Shown here piece by piece: positions 17,542 through 26,275 of a DNA stretch of 44,587 bases (within the stretch, counting starts at the first letter, position 1; every line of letters starts with the position of its first letter). A model generated the notes under the pieces. The model searched no databases. It worked only from the letters and a program-made list of their open reading frames with translations, and was not told the DNA's origin. Source of the stretch: Candidatus Dojkabacteria bacterium (lineage in GTDB: Bacteria > Patescibacteriota > Dojkabacteria > GCA-002793355); contig WFTI01000035.1 in the NCBI GenBank assembly GCA_015485585.1, positions 1-44,587 of the forward strand, written 5' to 3'. The position numbers and the translations under genes are program-made.

Positions 17542-19314
17542 CTAAAGCCGTAGAAAGTGCCTATCTATTTCATCCCGCAGAATCTCCCAAATTACAGGCC
17601 TGCCATGAGGACAAACATGAGGATACTTACATTTAAGCAACCTTAATACGAGATCTTCTATCTGCTCTTGCGTCAATGGTTCATTTGCTCTTACTGAGCT
17701 GTGACAAGCCTTTGTGGCGATAGCATATCTAAGAGGTTCATAAAGTTTTCTATTTATGTATTCCTTTAAGTCTAAAACACCTTTTTCTTCTGTAATGATC
17801 TCAAGAAGCTGGTTAATAAAATCCGTTAATTCTTCTGGGGGAATAAAAGAAGGAGCAGTATATACCTTTAAACTTCCCTTACTCTCTTTAAATTCAGCCT
17901 CTATACCTAATTCGTGAAGAAGTAAAAGAAGTTCCTTCCTATCAACCGTATCTTTCTCAACCTTTATGGTCAAAGGACGTAATAGTTTTTGCTTGGCATC
18001 ATCTATTCTTTCTTCACCTCCTAACTCTTCAAAACGTATTCGCTCTGCAGCAGCATGTTGATCAATAATCCAGATACGATCTTGGAATTCTACTAATATA
18101 TAACGGTTCATTAGCTGAATCATCTGAACAATATTTCCTGTTTCTGGGGACTTAATTTCAGAAGATTCTTCTACCTGCCTCAAAGATCGTAATGGTAAAA
18201 AAGAAGAAACAGAAGAAGATATCTTTTGTGAAGATTCTCTAGGTTTGATTATTTCGATTTTATTGATCTTTTCAGCCACAGTGGGCTGTAAACTTGGCTT
18301 TGGAAGATATATAGTACCTCTACCTACTGTATCTTTAACTATACTTCCTAATCTCTCCTTTATTGCCCTTTGAACAAACTGCATAACACGATAGGGATTC
18401 TTAAACTTTACCTCTATTTTACGTGGATGTACATTCACATCCACAAGATACGGGTCGACAAAAACCTTAATAACCCCGGCTATCTGGCTAGATTTTAGTA
18501 CGAAATCTTCAAAAGCAAGATTTACTGCTTTCTGTAAGTATCGGTCTTCTACCACCCGATTATTTACCAAGATCTTAAATACCCGTTTTCCTTCGGTATA
18601 CTTATCAGGTCTCACTATTACCCCTTCTACCTTTATAGCTCCAAAATTTCTTGATATCTCTAGAAGATCTGAAGTTTGATAGCCTGTCACATCTGCATAT
18701 CTAGACAAAAGATCTTTACGTGATACAAGATCATATAAAACTCTATTATTATGCTCTAACTTTAAATGAATCAACGGATTTGCAAATGCTAGGGCTAAGA
18801 AGATATCGATATCATGTTTTAGTTCTGTTTTTACTGTTCTTAAAAACTTACGTCTTGCTGGCACATTATAAAAGAGATCCTCAACAACCACCGTAGTTCC
18901 CACATTACGAGCAAGGGGTACTATCGTATCCTCAAAAACCTTATAAAGATAGCCAACTTTACTATCAGGAGTTCTACTATGGATACTTACTTTTGCAACC
19001 TTACTTATTGCTGCTAAGGCTTCTCCTCTAAAACCAAAGGTTACTAGCCGTTCAAGATCTTCTAATCTGGAGATCTTACTGGTAGTATATGATGCTACTG
19101 CAAGCCTTAAGTCATCCTTAGCTATCCCTACCCCATCATCTGCAACTGTAATCTTGCGTATTCCTCCATCTTCTAATGAAACTGTTATTTTCTGGGCTTG
19201 CGCGTCAAGGGCATTCTCGATTAACTCCTTCAGCACAGAAGCAGGACGCTCTACAACCTCTCCAGCAGCAATCCTTTCTGCTACCTCTTTAGGTAATTTG
19301 CGAATTATGCCCAT
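17542..19314 (-). CDS. mutL: DNA mismatch repair protein MutL
   Basis: IAAGEVVERPASVLKELIENALDAQA…DDGVGI…TFGFRGEALAAIS; C-terminal dimerisation domain with CPHGRPV. Confidence 0.97.
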   Translation of the reverse strand: MGIIRKLPKEVAERIAAGEVVERPASVLKELIENALDAQAQKITVSLEDGGIRKITVADDGVGIAKDDLRLAVASYTTSKISRLEDLERLVTFGFRGEALAAISKVAKVSIHSRTPDSKVGYLYKVFEDTIVPLARNVGTTVVVEDLFYNVPARRKFLRTVKTELKHDIDIFLALAFANPLIHLKLEHNNRVLYDLVSRKDLLSRYADVTGYQTSDLLEISRNFGAIKVEGVIVRPDKYTEGKRVFKILVNNRVVEDRYLQKAVNLAFEDFVLKSSQIAGVIKVFVDPYLVDVNVHPRKIEVKFKNPYRVMQFVQRAIKERLGSIVKDTVGRGTIYLPKPSLQPTVAEKINKIEIIKPRESSQKISSSVSSFLPLRSLRQVEESSEIKSPETGNIVQMIQLMNRYILVEFQDRIWIIDQHAAAERIRFEELGGEERIDDAKQKLLRPLTIKVEKDTVDRKELLLLLHELGIEAEFKESKGSLKVYTAPSFIPPEELTDFINQLLEIITEEKGVLDLKEYINRKLYEPLRYAIATKACHSSVRANEPLTQEQIEDLVLRLLKCKYPHVCPHGRPVIWEILRDEIDRHFLRL

Positions 19315-19319
19315 ACACG

Positions 19320-19327
19320 ATTATAAT
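19320..19327. promoter_or_regulatory. Palindromic shared -10 (ATTATAAT) of divergent mutL/map
   Basis: TATAAT on plus at 19322-19327 and on minus at 19325-19320; each ends exactly 5 nt from its ATG. Confidence 0.6.
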
Positions 19328-19332
19328 TGAGC

Positions 19333-20097
19333 ATGATCGATCTTGATACAAAGATAAAACGTATGAGAAAACTCGGTAAGATTCACGCAACAATACTAGA
19401 AGAACTAAAATCCCGATGTCGCCCGGGAATTAAAAAACTTGAAATAGAGGAATATTTTAAAGAGCTTCTTAATAAATTTCCCGGTATAAGATCAGCATGT
19501 AAAGGATACAAACCCGTCGGATACAGAAATCCCTATCCCACAAATCTCTGTATCGCAAAAAATGAAGAAGCGATCCATATACCTCCAAATAAAAGCGTAA
19601 TACAAGAAGGCGATCTGGTCACAATAGACCTTGTGCTTACAGATAGTCTCGTATATACCGATGCTGCAGTATCGTTTATTGTAGGAGAAACAAGAAAAAG
19701 ATCCCGTATAAAACTGTTACAGACTGCATATAATGCTCTTTATAGTGCAATAAGCAAGCTCAAAGATGGTACAAACGTAGGAAAACTCTCTTTTACAATC
19801 TATTCTATAGTAAAGAAAGCAGGCTTTGATGTCTTAAAGGAATACGGAGGCCATGGTATCGGAACTCAAATGTGGGAAGATCCTTTTATTCCGAATTATG
19901 GCGATCCACATGAAGGGCCTATATTAAGCGAAGGAGATACCTTAGCGATCGAACCATTGGTGTGTGAAGGGGACGATCGGTTAGAGTATCTTGATGAATG
20001 GTCAACACGTACTTTAGACCGAAAAGATTTTGTTCAGGTAGAACATACCGTACTTGTTCTAAAAGATAGGGCCGAAATCCTTACAAGTTTTGATTAG
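19333..20097 (+). CDS. map: Methionine aminopeptidase
   Basis: NEEAIHIPP, DLVTIDLVLTDSLVYTDAAVSF, GGHGIGTQMWEDP, EPLV. The ATG at 19333 is preferred over the TTG at 19327, which overlaps the -10. Confidence 0.93.
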   Translation: MIDLDTKIKRMRKLGKIHATILEELKSRCRPGIKKLEIEEYFKELLNKFPGIRSACKGYKPVGYRNPYPTNLCIAKNEEAIHIPPNKSVIQEGDLVTIDLVLTDSLVYTDAAVSFIVGETRKRSRIKLLQTAYNALYSAISKLKDGTNVGKLSFTIYSIVKKAGFDVLKEYGGHGIGTQMWEDPFIPNYGDPHEGPILSEGDTLAIEPLVCEGDDRLEYLDEWSTRTLDRKDFVQVEHTVLVLKDRAEILTSFD

Positions 20098-20746
20098 GTT
20101 GCTTGGTAAGATACCTTAGTCTATGAATAGGCGTAAGCCCATACAACTGAATAGCACGCTTATGAGTAGGAGTCCCGTACCCTTTATTCTCAGCAAACCT
20201 CCAATAAGGATAGAGCTTATTATAATATCTTCTCATAAGCTCATCCCTTAAAAACTTAGCCACGATAGAAGCAAGTTGAATAGAAAGAAAAAGAGCGTCT
20301 CCGCTTTTACATTTAAGATAAGGAAAGGCTAAGTCAGAAAGGTCTCCTACTGAATTTACTCCATCTATAAAGATAATAAACCTCCTTTTATCGGTTTTTA
20401 TCCTTGTTAGCAGCTTACTAATACTCTCTTTAATGGCAAGAGTCGCTGTTGTTCTAATTCCATACCGATCAATTTTTTGGGCTGGAAAGAAGCTTGCAGT
20501 GACATAATCTGTAGTCTTTAATATACTGCGTGCAATCTTTGCTCTCCATTTTTCATCAACTTTTTTTGAATCATTAACAAAACGCCAATATTCCTTTGGA
20601 AAACGCTGTAATAAAACAGGGTCTATGCAAACAGAAGCCGCTACTACAGGACCAGCAACCGAACCTCGACCGACCTCATCTGCACCGATTAAAAAGAAAC
20701 CTTTTTGAAGAAAATACTTCTCTATATTATGTAGTCTTATCTTCAC
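20081..20746 (-). CDS. rnhB: Ribonuclease HII
   Basis: [55 protein letters not shown]. Confidence 0.95.
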   Translation of the reverse strand: MKIRLHNIEKYFLQKGFFLIGADEVGRGSVAGPVVAASVCIDPVLLQRFPKEYWRFVNDSKKVDEKWRAKIARSILKTTDYVTASFFPAQKIDRYGIRTTATLAIKESISKLLTRIKTDKRRFIIFIDGVNSVGDLSDLAFPYLKCKSGDALFLSIQLASIVAKFLRDELMRRYYNKLYPYWRFAENKGYGTPTHKRAIQLYGLTPIHRLRYLTKQPNQNL

Positions 20747-21203
20747 GGTATTTTACATACAGCCTCTTCTTACCTTTTCTTTCACGAAGATAATAAAGTT
20801 TCGCTCTTCTTGCTCGCGCAGTACGCACACGTTTAATACTTACAATAACAGGAGCATTAACTGGAAAAACACGTTCTACTCCGATCTCATTTGCACCAAC
20901 CTTTCTGACTCTAATCCGTTTCTGCTTACCCTCCCCATGGATTCCGATGACAACCCCCTTAAATGTTTGAATCTGCATGGCTTGTTCTTCTAACTGCTCT
21001 TTGGTATACCCTGCTTCTAACTTCTGTTTTAATAACTGCTTCTCAGCAGCTGTTAACCTCCGCTCAACTTTAGGTTTTAAAGCTACCTTAAATTTTACCT
21101 CTACCGTATCACCAACTCGGATTTTATTTATAACATCATCTGATGAATCCCCAAATTTACTTTTTAACAGATCATAAACCTTTGCCACATTTACTTTCAG
21201 CAT
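20727..21203 (-). CDS. rplS: 50S ribosomal protein L19 with internal insertion
   Basis: [13 protein letters not shown]…[10 protein letters not shown]…[49 protein letters not shown]. Confidence 0.93.
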   Translation of the reverse strand: MLKVNVAKVYDLLKSKFGDSSDDVINKIRVGDTVEVKFKVALKPKVERRLTAAEKQLLKQKLEAGYTKEQLEEQAMQIQTFKGVVIGIHGEGKQKRIRVRKVGANEIGVERVFPVNAPVIVSIKRVRTARARRAKLYYLRERKGKKRLYVKYREDKTT

Positions 21204-21210
21204 AGGACTA

Positions 21211-21216
21211 ATTATA
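21211..21216 (-). promoter_or_regulatory. Putative -10 TATAAT, 7 nt before rplS ATG
   Basis: Minus strand: ggtTATAATtagtcctATG. Confidence 0.6.
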
Positions 21217-21224
21217 ACCTATTT

Positions 21225-23561
21225 TTATAAACTTTGATTTTCTGCCTGTTTCTCTTCTTCTGTACCACTGCTTAACTCGTCAAGCTGACTAAGTATCTGG
21301 TTTACATTTTTCTTCAACTGTTGTTTAACCTCGGCTGATACCTGAAGATTATCTACTATCTGCAAGAAGCGCTGATATAGGCGTTTAGCCTCCTCGTAGC
21401 GTTTTACCTTTACTAAGAATGATCCCTTTAAAGTAACCACATCAAGTAGCAACCCGATATTGTTCGCTTTAACCTGCTCCACAGCAGCAAGTTCAAGTAG
21501 ATTCATAACAGCTGCAAACCTTCCTTCATATTGAGAAACATTGTTTTCATCTACTATATCTATTAAAAGCCTTGCATATTCGCGGGAAGAAGTAATATCT
21601 TGAGGGGCAAAGCTCATATATCTTCCATATAAATCTACCGCCTTTTCTAAGAAGAAACGTGAATTAGTAAGACGATACACCGTTGCATACCCTTCAGCGC
21701 CTATACGTAAGAGGTTAGCAGATGATAGACCTTCTGTTAGATATCCCACCCCAACCTGAAGCTGGTATAGATACTCATTTAATGGCAATCCCAATTTTTC
21801 TACCTCATCTTTGTTGTCTTGAGCAAGCTTCTGATAAGTATTAAGAATTGATGTAAGAGTGTCTGTTTTTACTACATAATAAAGTACGCAATTACCACAA
21901 GCATATTTAAGCGTATTTAAGCGTCGTAAGAGAATATTAATCTCTTCTTTTTTATCTTTAAAGTCTTGAACACTATTAATCGTAGAAACCTGCTGTTGCG
22001 AATAAAGAACACTTGTTGCATAGTAGAGGCTTTTTGCCAACTTATATGACTGATAACCGAGTACACTAACTATTACAAAAGCTATAAGCAAGAAAAACCA
22101 ATGGGTATAGTTTTGCATCTTATTCTTTAAGGAAACCCCGTATACTCCAAGTCGCAAAAAGCCCTTGTATTCTACGGCATAAGTTTCAAAAAACAGCATT
22201 GCCACAAGTCCTATCAACGCCCAACCGAACAATGAAGGATAGAAGAATATTAGGAATACCGCTGAAATGACAACAAGGAGTTTAGCTAATATATTCTCTC
22301 TATTAGGATGCTTAATCCACAAATAGGCTATGTATCCTGTGACAATCAACCCTACCAAGATAGGTAAAACTCCAAACTCCGCGATATAGTTTACTATCGG
22401 TAGATAAGAGGTAGTAATCCCTCTTCTTAGAGCCAAAATCGGCAAGAATAAACCTGAATGGAACGCTCCAAGGCCAAAAAGATAGGTTAACACACTAGAA
22501 TTGAGTAAGTTTCCAAAGAGAGAATATAAAAAGCCGTAATTTGTGAACCATTCCGCAAATACTACAAGGGTATTACGGGGCGCTTGAACTAGAAGCTCTT
22601 TCATCCCCTCTAAATACCTTTCAGGAGAAGCAAACGAATATATAGGAACGCCCAACACAAAAACTGACAATATAAAGATAGCTACCTGCTTCCAATACTC
22701 TCTAATATCAGAAGATAAGACTAACACAGCAACAAGGGTCAATGTCAAAAACGCCATAAATATACCTGCCAAAGGCAATAGAAAGACCCCGTAGAGTAAT
22801 GTTCCCATCAACACAAGGTATATCAATCCCTCAAGAGTACCTTTAACATAATCTTTCTCGCCGATGTGTTGAGCTGAAGTAAGAAGGACTATCAGTGCCC
22901 CAAACACATGGAACAAGACAAAAGTACCCACATCTCCCCATACAACTACAGGAAACGAACGGCTTAAGAAAAGTTGTCTTAGTGTATCTCCAACAAAAGA
23001 TACATTAACAATATCCGCTTTGATTAAGAAATAAAGAGCCACTCCTATTAGATCAACCCCCAATACTACAAACGGGATATACCTGAACACACGGTTTAAA
23101 GAGTACGAAAGGCTGTATACCACAAAACTGAAAACCCACACTATTAAAAAAGCTACTACTAACCCCATCAACAGATAAGGAATAAAGACAAAAGCATCAA
23201 TAAACGAGGTTGATTGTCTATAGACTACTGACATTAAAGCATTAATGATAAATAGGGTGAAAAGTACAAGCATCCAGACATGGGGTTTATAGAAAACTAT
23301 ATTTATTCCTTGTTTTCTCCATACTACCACAACCAATAGCAGAACAAGAAGCCACAGAAGTACAACAAACAGCACACTGTAAAATGCCCTTACTAGAGGA
23401 ATATTAAACACGGTGTTAGTAAATGCTATAAATAAAGAGGTAAAAACGATTGTAAGAAGAACAATCGGAACTTTACCAACCTTAAAAGTAGGTAAAGATA
23501 GACGTTTTATAACCTTTTTACTTCTTCCCCGCATGGTCTTGGATCTGATTGTCTTAGACAT
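21225..23561 (-). CDS. Large polytopic membrane protein, O-antigen-ligase-like with C-terminal TPR-like region
   Basis: Many TM helices; C-terminal helical repeats (…FLEKAVDLYGRYMSFAPQ…RYEEAKRLYQRFLQIVDNL). Confidence 0.6.
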   Translation of the reverse strand: MSKTIRSKTMRGRSKKVIKRLSLPTFKVGKVPIVLLTIVFTSLFIAFTNTVFNIPLVRAFYSVLFVVLLWLLVLLLVVVVWRKQGINIVFYKPHVWMLVLFTLFIINALMSVVYRQSTSFIDAFVFIPYLLMGLVVAFLIVWVFSFVVYSLSYSLNRVFRYIPFVVLGVDLIGVALYFLIKADIVNVSFVGDTLRQLFLSRSFPVVVWGDVGTFVLFHVFGALIVLLTSAQHIGEKDYVKGTLEGLIYLVLMGTLLYGVFLLPLAGIFMAFLTLTLVAVLVLSSDIREYWKQVAIFILSVFVLGVPIYSFASPERYLEGMKELLVQAPRNTLVVFAEWFTNYGFLYSLFGNLLNSSVLTYLFGLGAFHSGLFLPILALRRGITTSYLPIVNYIAEFGVLPILVGLIVTGYIAYLWIKHPNRENILAKLLVVISAVFLIFFYPSLFGWALIGLVAMLFFETYAVEYKGFLRLGVYGVSLKNKMQNYTHWFFLLIAFVIVSVLGYQSYKLAKSLYYATSVLYSQQQVSTINSVQDFKDKKEEINILLRRLNTLKYACGNCVLYYVVKTDTLTSILNTYQKLAQDNKDEVEKLGLPLNEYLYQLQVGVGYLTEGLSSANLLRIGAEGYATVYRLTNSRFFLEKAVDLYGRYMSFAPQDITSSREYARLLIDIVDENNVSQYEGRFAAVMNLLELAAVEQVKANNIGLLLDVVTLKGSFLVKVKRYEEAKRLYQRFLQIVDNLQVSAEVKQQLKKNVNQILSQLDELSSGTEEEKQAENQSL

Positions 23562-23569
23562 TACATTCT

Positions 23570-23598
23570 AGTATAAGCAAAGAAGGTTGATTTGTCAA
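23570..23598 (-). promoter_or_regulatory. Consensus sigma70 promoter TTGACA-N17-TATACT, -10 ends 8 nt before ATG of 21225..23561
   Basis: Minus strand: TTGACAaatcaaccttctttgctTATACTagaatgtaATG. Confidence 0.75.
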
Positions 23599-23626
23599 AT
23601 GCATGACGTCTACCGTGAAAATAAAA

Positions 23627-23968
23627 TTATAGTCTATCTAGTTCAACTCTTTTTACATGGGTCGGAGAAAGCTTATCAAGCAAAAAATAAGCTGCCTTTT
23701 TGACCACCTCGGCATCTCCACAATAGTATATGTCTACTGTTGCCTTTCTCTCCTCTGGCCAGGTATGGATAGAGATATGAGATTCTGCCAAAATATAGAA
23801 AGCAGTAACGCCATGAGGAGAAAATTTATGAAAATCTCCTTTTATAATCCGCATACCGCTTTGCTCACAAGCCTCACGTAAGATACTCATTAGTTCTGAT
23901 GGAGAATCTAAAAGTTTACTGTCTACTCCATAAAGATCAAGTAATATGTGGTATCCAGCGCTTGCCAT
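23627..23968 (-). CDS. speD: S-adenosylmethionine decarboxylase proenzyme family (SpeD-like)
   Basis: FHKFSPHGVTAFYILAESHISIHTWPE with the E|S pyruvoyl-forming site and YYCGD. Confidence 0.93.
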   Translation of the reverse strand: MASAGYHILLDLYGVDSKLLDSPSELMSILREACEQSGMRIIKGDFHKFSPHGVTAFYILAESHISIHTWPEERKATVDIYYCGDAEVVKKAAYFLLDKLSPTHVKRVELDRL

Positions 23969-24021
23969 CTTCCATTAAGCAATATTAACACCTTATTTTC
24001 ACCGATTATATAGGAATCTCT

Positions 24022-24090
24022 TGCGGGGCCAGGATTCGAACCTGGACCTACGGCTCCAAAGGCCGCTGTCCTACCATTAGACGACCCCGC
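24022..24090 (-). tRNA. tRNA-Gln(TTG)
   Basis: Cloverleaf on minus strand; anticodon loop CTTTGGA. Confidence 0.92.
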
Positions 24091-24124
24091 AATAAACTAT
24101 GATAAAAGTGTAGTAAATTATACC

Positions 24125-24622
24125 CTATTTATCAAGATGAAAAGCTGTCATAACTGCTACTCCGAGTGCGTCTGCTGTATCATCCACACTAAATGTTACA
24201 CCAATATCTTTTAAGAATTGAGAATATAGGTTTTTAATCATCGTCTTTTTTGAAGCATCCCCGTACCCAGTAATAAACGCCTTAATAGCCTTTGGGGTAA
24301 AAGTATAAAGAAATACGTTTTTTTCGTGACATATTAGATTGAGTACTCCAAATACAGCGTAACTTTTTTTTAATCGTTCTAGGTTCCGTAAACTAATTAC
24401 CTCTTCTACTCCACATATATGAGGAGAAAACTTATTAAAAAGAGTCAAAAGGTCAGCATACAATCTTCCGAGACGTTCTTGAAAAGAAAGACTAGGTGAC
24501 GTAGTTATAACCCCAAGATCTACAATTTTTATCTTTCTAGGAGAAAAGGTGTCAATAATAGCATATCCCAACCTTGCATACCCAAGATCTATCCCTATTA
24601 TGCGTTTTACGTTGGATACCAT
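24125..24622 (-). CDS. ruvC: Holliday junction resolvase RuvC
   Basis: RIIGIDLGYARLGYAII…GVEEVISLRN…DDTADALGVA. Confidence 0.92.
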   Translation of the reverse strand: MVSNVKRIIGIDLGYARLGYAIIDTFSPRKIKIVDLGVITTSPSLSFQERLGRLYADLLTLFNKFSPHICGVEEVISLRNLERLKKSYAVFGVLNLICHEKNVFLYTFTPKAIKAFITGYGDASKKTMIKNLYSQFLKDIGVTFSVDDTADALGVAVMTAFHLDK

Positions 24623-25323
24623 ACCTCTTCAATATCTGTGCACAGATTACGTAGTTCATTAATGAAATTCTCAACTAAAACCTTGTCTACCTGATATTCC
24701 ACATTACCCACGTAGCGGTATATTACACGGGAATCTTTTATTTTGTATCCTTTCTCTTGCAGAAAAGACGTTATCTCACTTATCTTTTCTTTAGCTACAT
24801 AGAGTATTACAGAGTCTTCCTTAAACGTAAAATCATCAACTTCAACAAGATCTAAAAGTTCTAATAACCTGTCTTCTTGTTCTTCGGTAATACCTTCTAT
24901 CTTTAAAGATCCTTTCTCTTCAAATTGCCACAACAAGCTTCCTTTATCTGCCAATCTCCCACCAAGCTTACGTAAGGCTGTTTTTAATTCTGTTAAGGTA
25001 CGGTTAGTATTATCTGTAAATACTTTGAGGATCATCGGAAGATTTGAAGGACCCAGAATCTCATAGATTACAGTTTGATAATCATCTTTAGAATTCTCTC
25101 CACTATATTTATTTAACAGCCGCTCAATATTCTCCTTAGGCATTCTGACGCTTTTTGCATACTCTATCGCAGCCCGAAGAGCGCTGTTGGTGTTAATATC
25201 AGTTCCCCCTTGTCTTATAGCACTAATTATCATCTTAGCCGCTTTTGAATAAGCAAGAGCCTTTTTACGGTCTGCTGCTTCTTTTTTGCGTTTAATATTT
25301 TTCCAATGTGAATGCCCTGCCAT
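24607..25323 (-). CDS. YebC/PmpR family regulatory protein
   Basis: MAGHSHWKNIKRKKEAADRKKALAYSKAAKMI signature. Confidence 0.97.
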   Translation of the reverse strand: MAGHSHWKNIKRKKEAADRKKALAYSKAAKMIISAIRQGGTDINTNSALRAAIEYAKSVRMPKENIERLLNKYSGENSKDDYQTVIYEILGPSNLPMILKVFTDNTNRTLTELKTALRKLGGRLADKGSLLWQFEEKGSLKIEGITEEQEDRLLELLDLVEVDDFTFKEDSVILYVAKEKISEITSFLQEKGYKIKDSRVIYRYVGNVEYQVDKVLVENFINELRNLCTDIEEVWYPT

Positions 25324-25330
25324 ATTAGAG

Positions 25331-25336
25331 ATTTTA
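25331..25336 (-). promoter_or_regulatory. Putative -10 TAAAAT, 7 nt before yebC ATG
   Basis: Minus strand: ggTAAAATctctaatATG. Confidence 0.45.
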
Positions 25337-25342
25337 CCCTTT

Positions 25343-26254
25343 TTATCTAATTAGAATAATGACTATGTCTGCACTTGTTAACAGGAAGGGTGGTCGCTTA
25401 CTGCTCCAATATATGTTTCTTGTTTTATACAACTCTTTTATAACCCTTAAAGTTACTGTTGAATTTGCTTTTTCTTCTGCAAAGATAAAAAGATCATAAC
25501 TGTTATATTGATCGGGTAAAGAGGCGTTTCCCACCCTTATTACGTTGACTCCATACATACGGAGTATCTTAGACCAAAAAGTAGCATAACCCGGCTTAGA
25601 ACTTGCGTTGTAAATCTCAACAAAAAGGCCTTCTTGGACTATCTTATCATTTTTAAACAAGGGCCCCAATGCCTCTAGAAAATCAGTGTAGGCATAAGCC
25701 AAAACCTCTTCTTCGGTCGGAAGGGTAATCTTCTTTGAAGCCTCTATCTTAAGCTCTTTAATGGGAGCAGTTTTTTCTAAAAATCTCCACAAAAGATACT
25801 CTTTAAGGCTCAAAGATGTGGAGATTAAACGATTATCTTTTTTGACTAAAAAACCCGTAAGTGGTACTCCTGTAACCGAAACTGCTAACTTCGAAAAATT
25901 ACACGGATTATAAGGCTCTTTATAAAGTAGCCTTGCTAGAGCTTTAACCTGTATAGCAGGCACATTACTATGGCTTAGAATAATCCATTTTGTAGGATCA
26001 AGTTTTGCCCTATAGATCTCTTTCTCTTTTACGATGTGATACTCTAAGTTTTCCACCCCAAAAGGTGCAATACTATCATCTGTTTCAACTACAAGATACA
26101 CCCGTGGACTTGTAAACGAAAGAAGACTTTCACAGTTTTTTTGATAGGTTTTATTGTAGTACCCTAAGATTCCGACCCATATTAATGTAGGTATTAGAAA
26201 GAGTGTAAACAGTAGAAAACCTACTTTTTTACTGACCTTTTGCGTAATTCTCAC
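25343..26254 (-). CDS. Membrane-anchored protein with LytR_C-like domain
   Basis: N-terminal TM; C-terminal VEIYNASSKPGYATFWSKILRMYGVNVIRVGNA matches the LytR_C 'V.V.NGT…G.A' pattern. GTG start. Confidence 0.65.
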   Translation of the reverse strand: MRITQKVSKKVGFLLFTLFLIPTLIWVGILGYYNKTYQKNCESLLSFTSPRVYLVVETDDSIAPFGVENLEYHIVKEKEIYRAKLDPTKWIILSHSNVPAIQVKALARLLYKEPYNPCNFSKLAVSVTGVPLTGFLVKKDNRLISTSLSLKEYLLWRFLEKTAPIKELKIEASKKITLPTEEEVLAYAYTDFLEALGPLFKNDKIVQEGLFVEIYNASSKPGYATFWSKILRMYGVNVIRVGNASLPDQYNSYDLFIFAEEKANSTVTLRVIKELYKTRNIYWSSKRPPFLLTSADIVIILIR

Positions 26255-26259
26255 TTTTG

Positions 26260-26268
26260 TATTATAAA
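26260..26268. promoter_or_regulatory. Overlapping divergent -10s for the LytR_C gene (TATAAT, minus) and enolase (TATAAA, plus)
   Basis: tATTATAAA: minus TATAAT (26266-26261) ends 6 nt before GTG 26254; plus TATAAA (26263-26268) ends 7 nt before ATG 26276. Confidence 0.5.
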
Positions 26269-26275
26269 TCTTATA

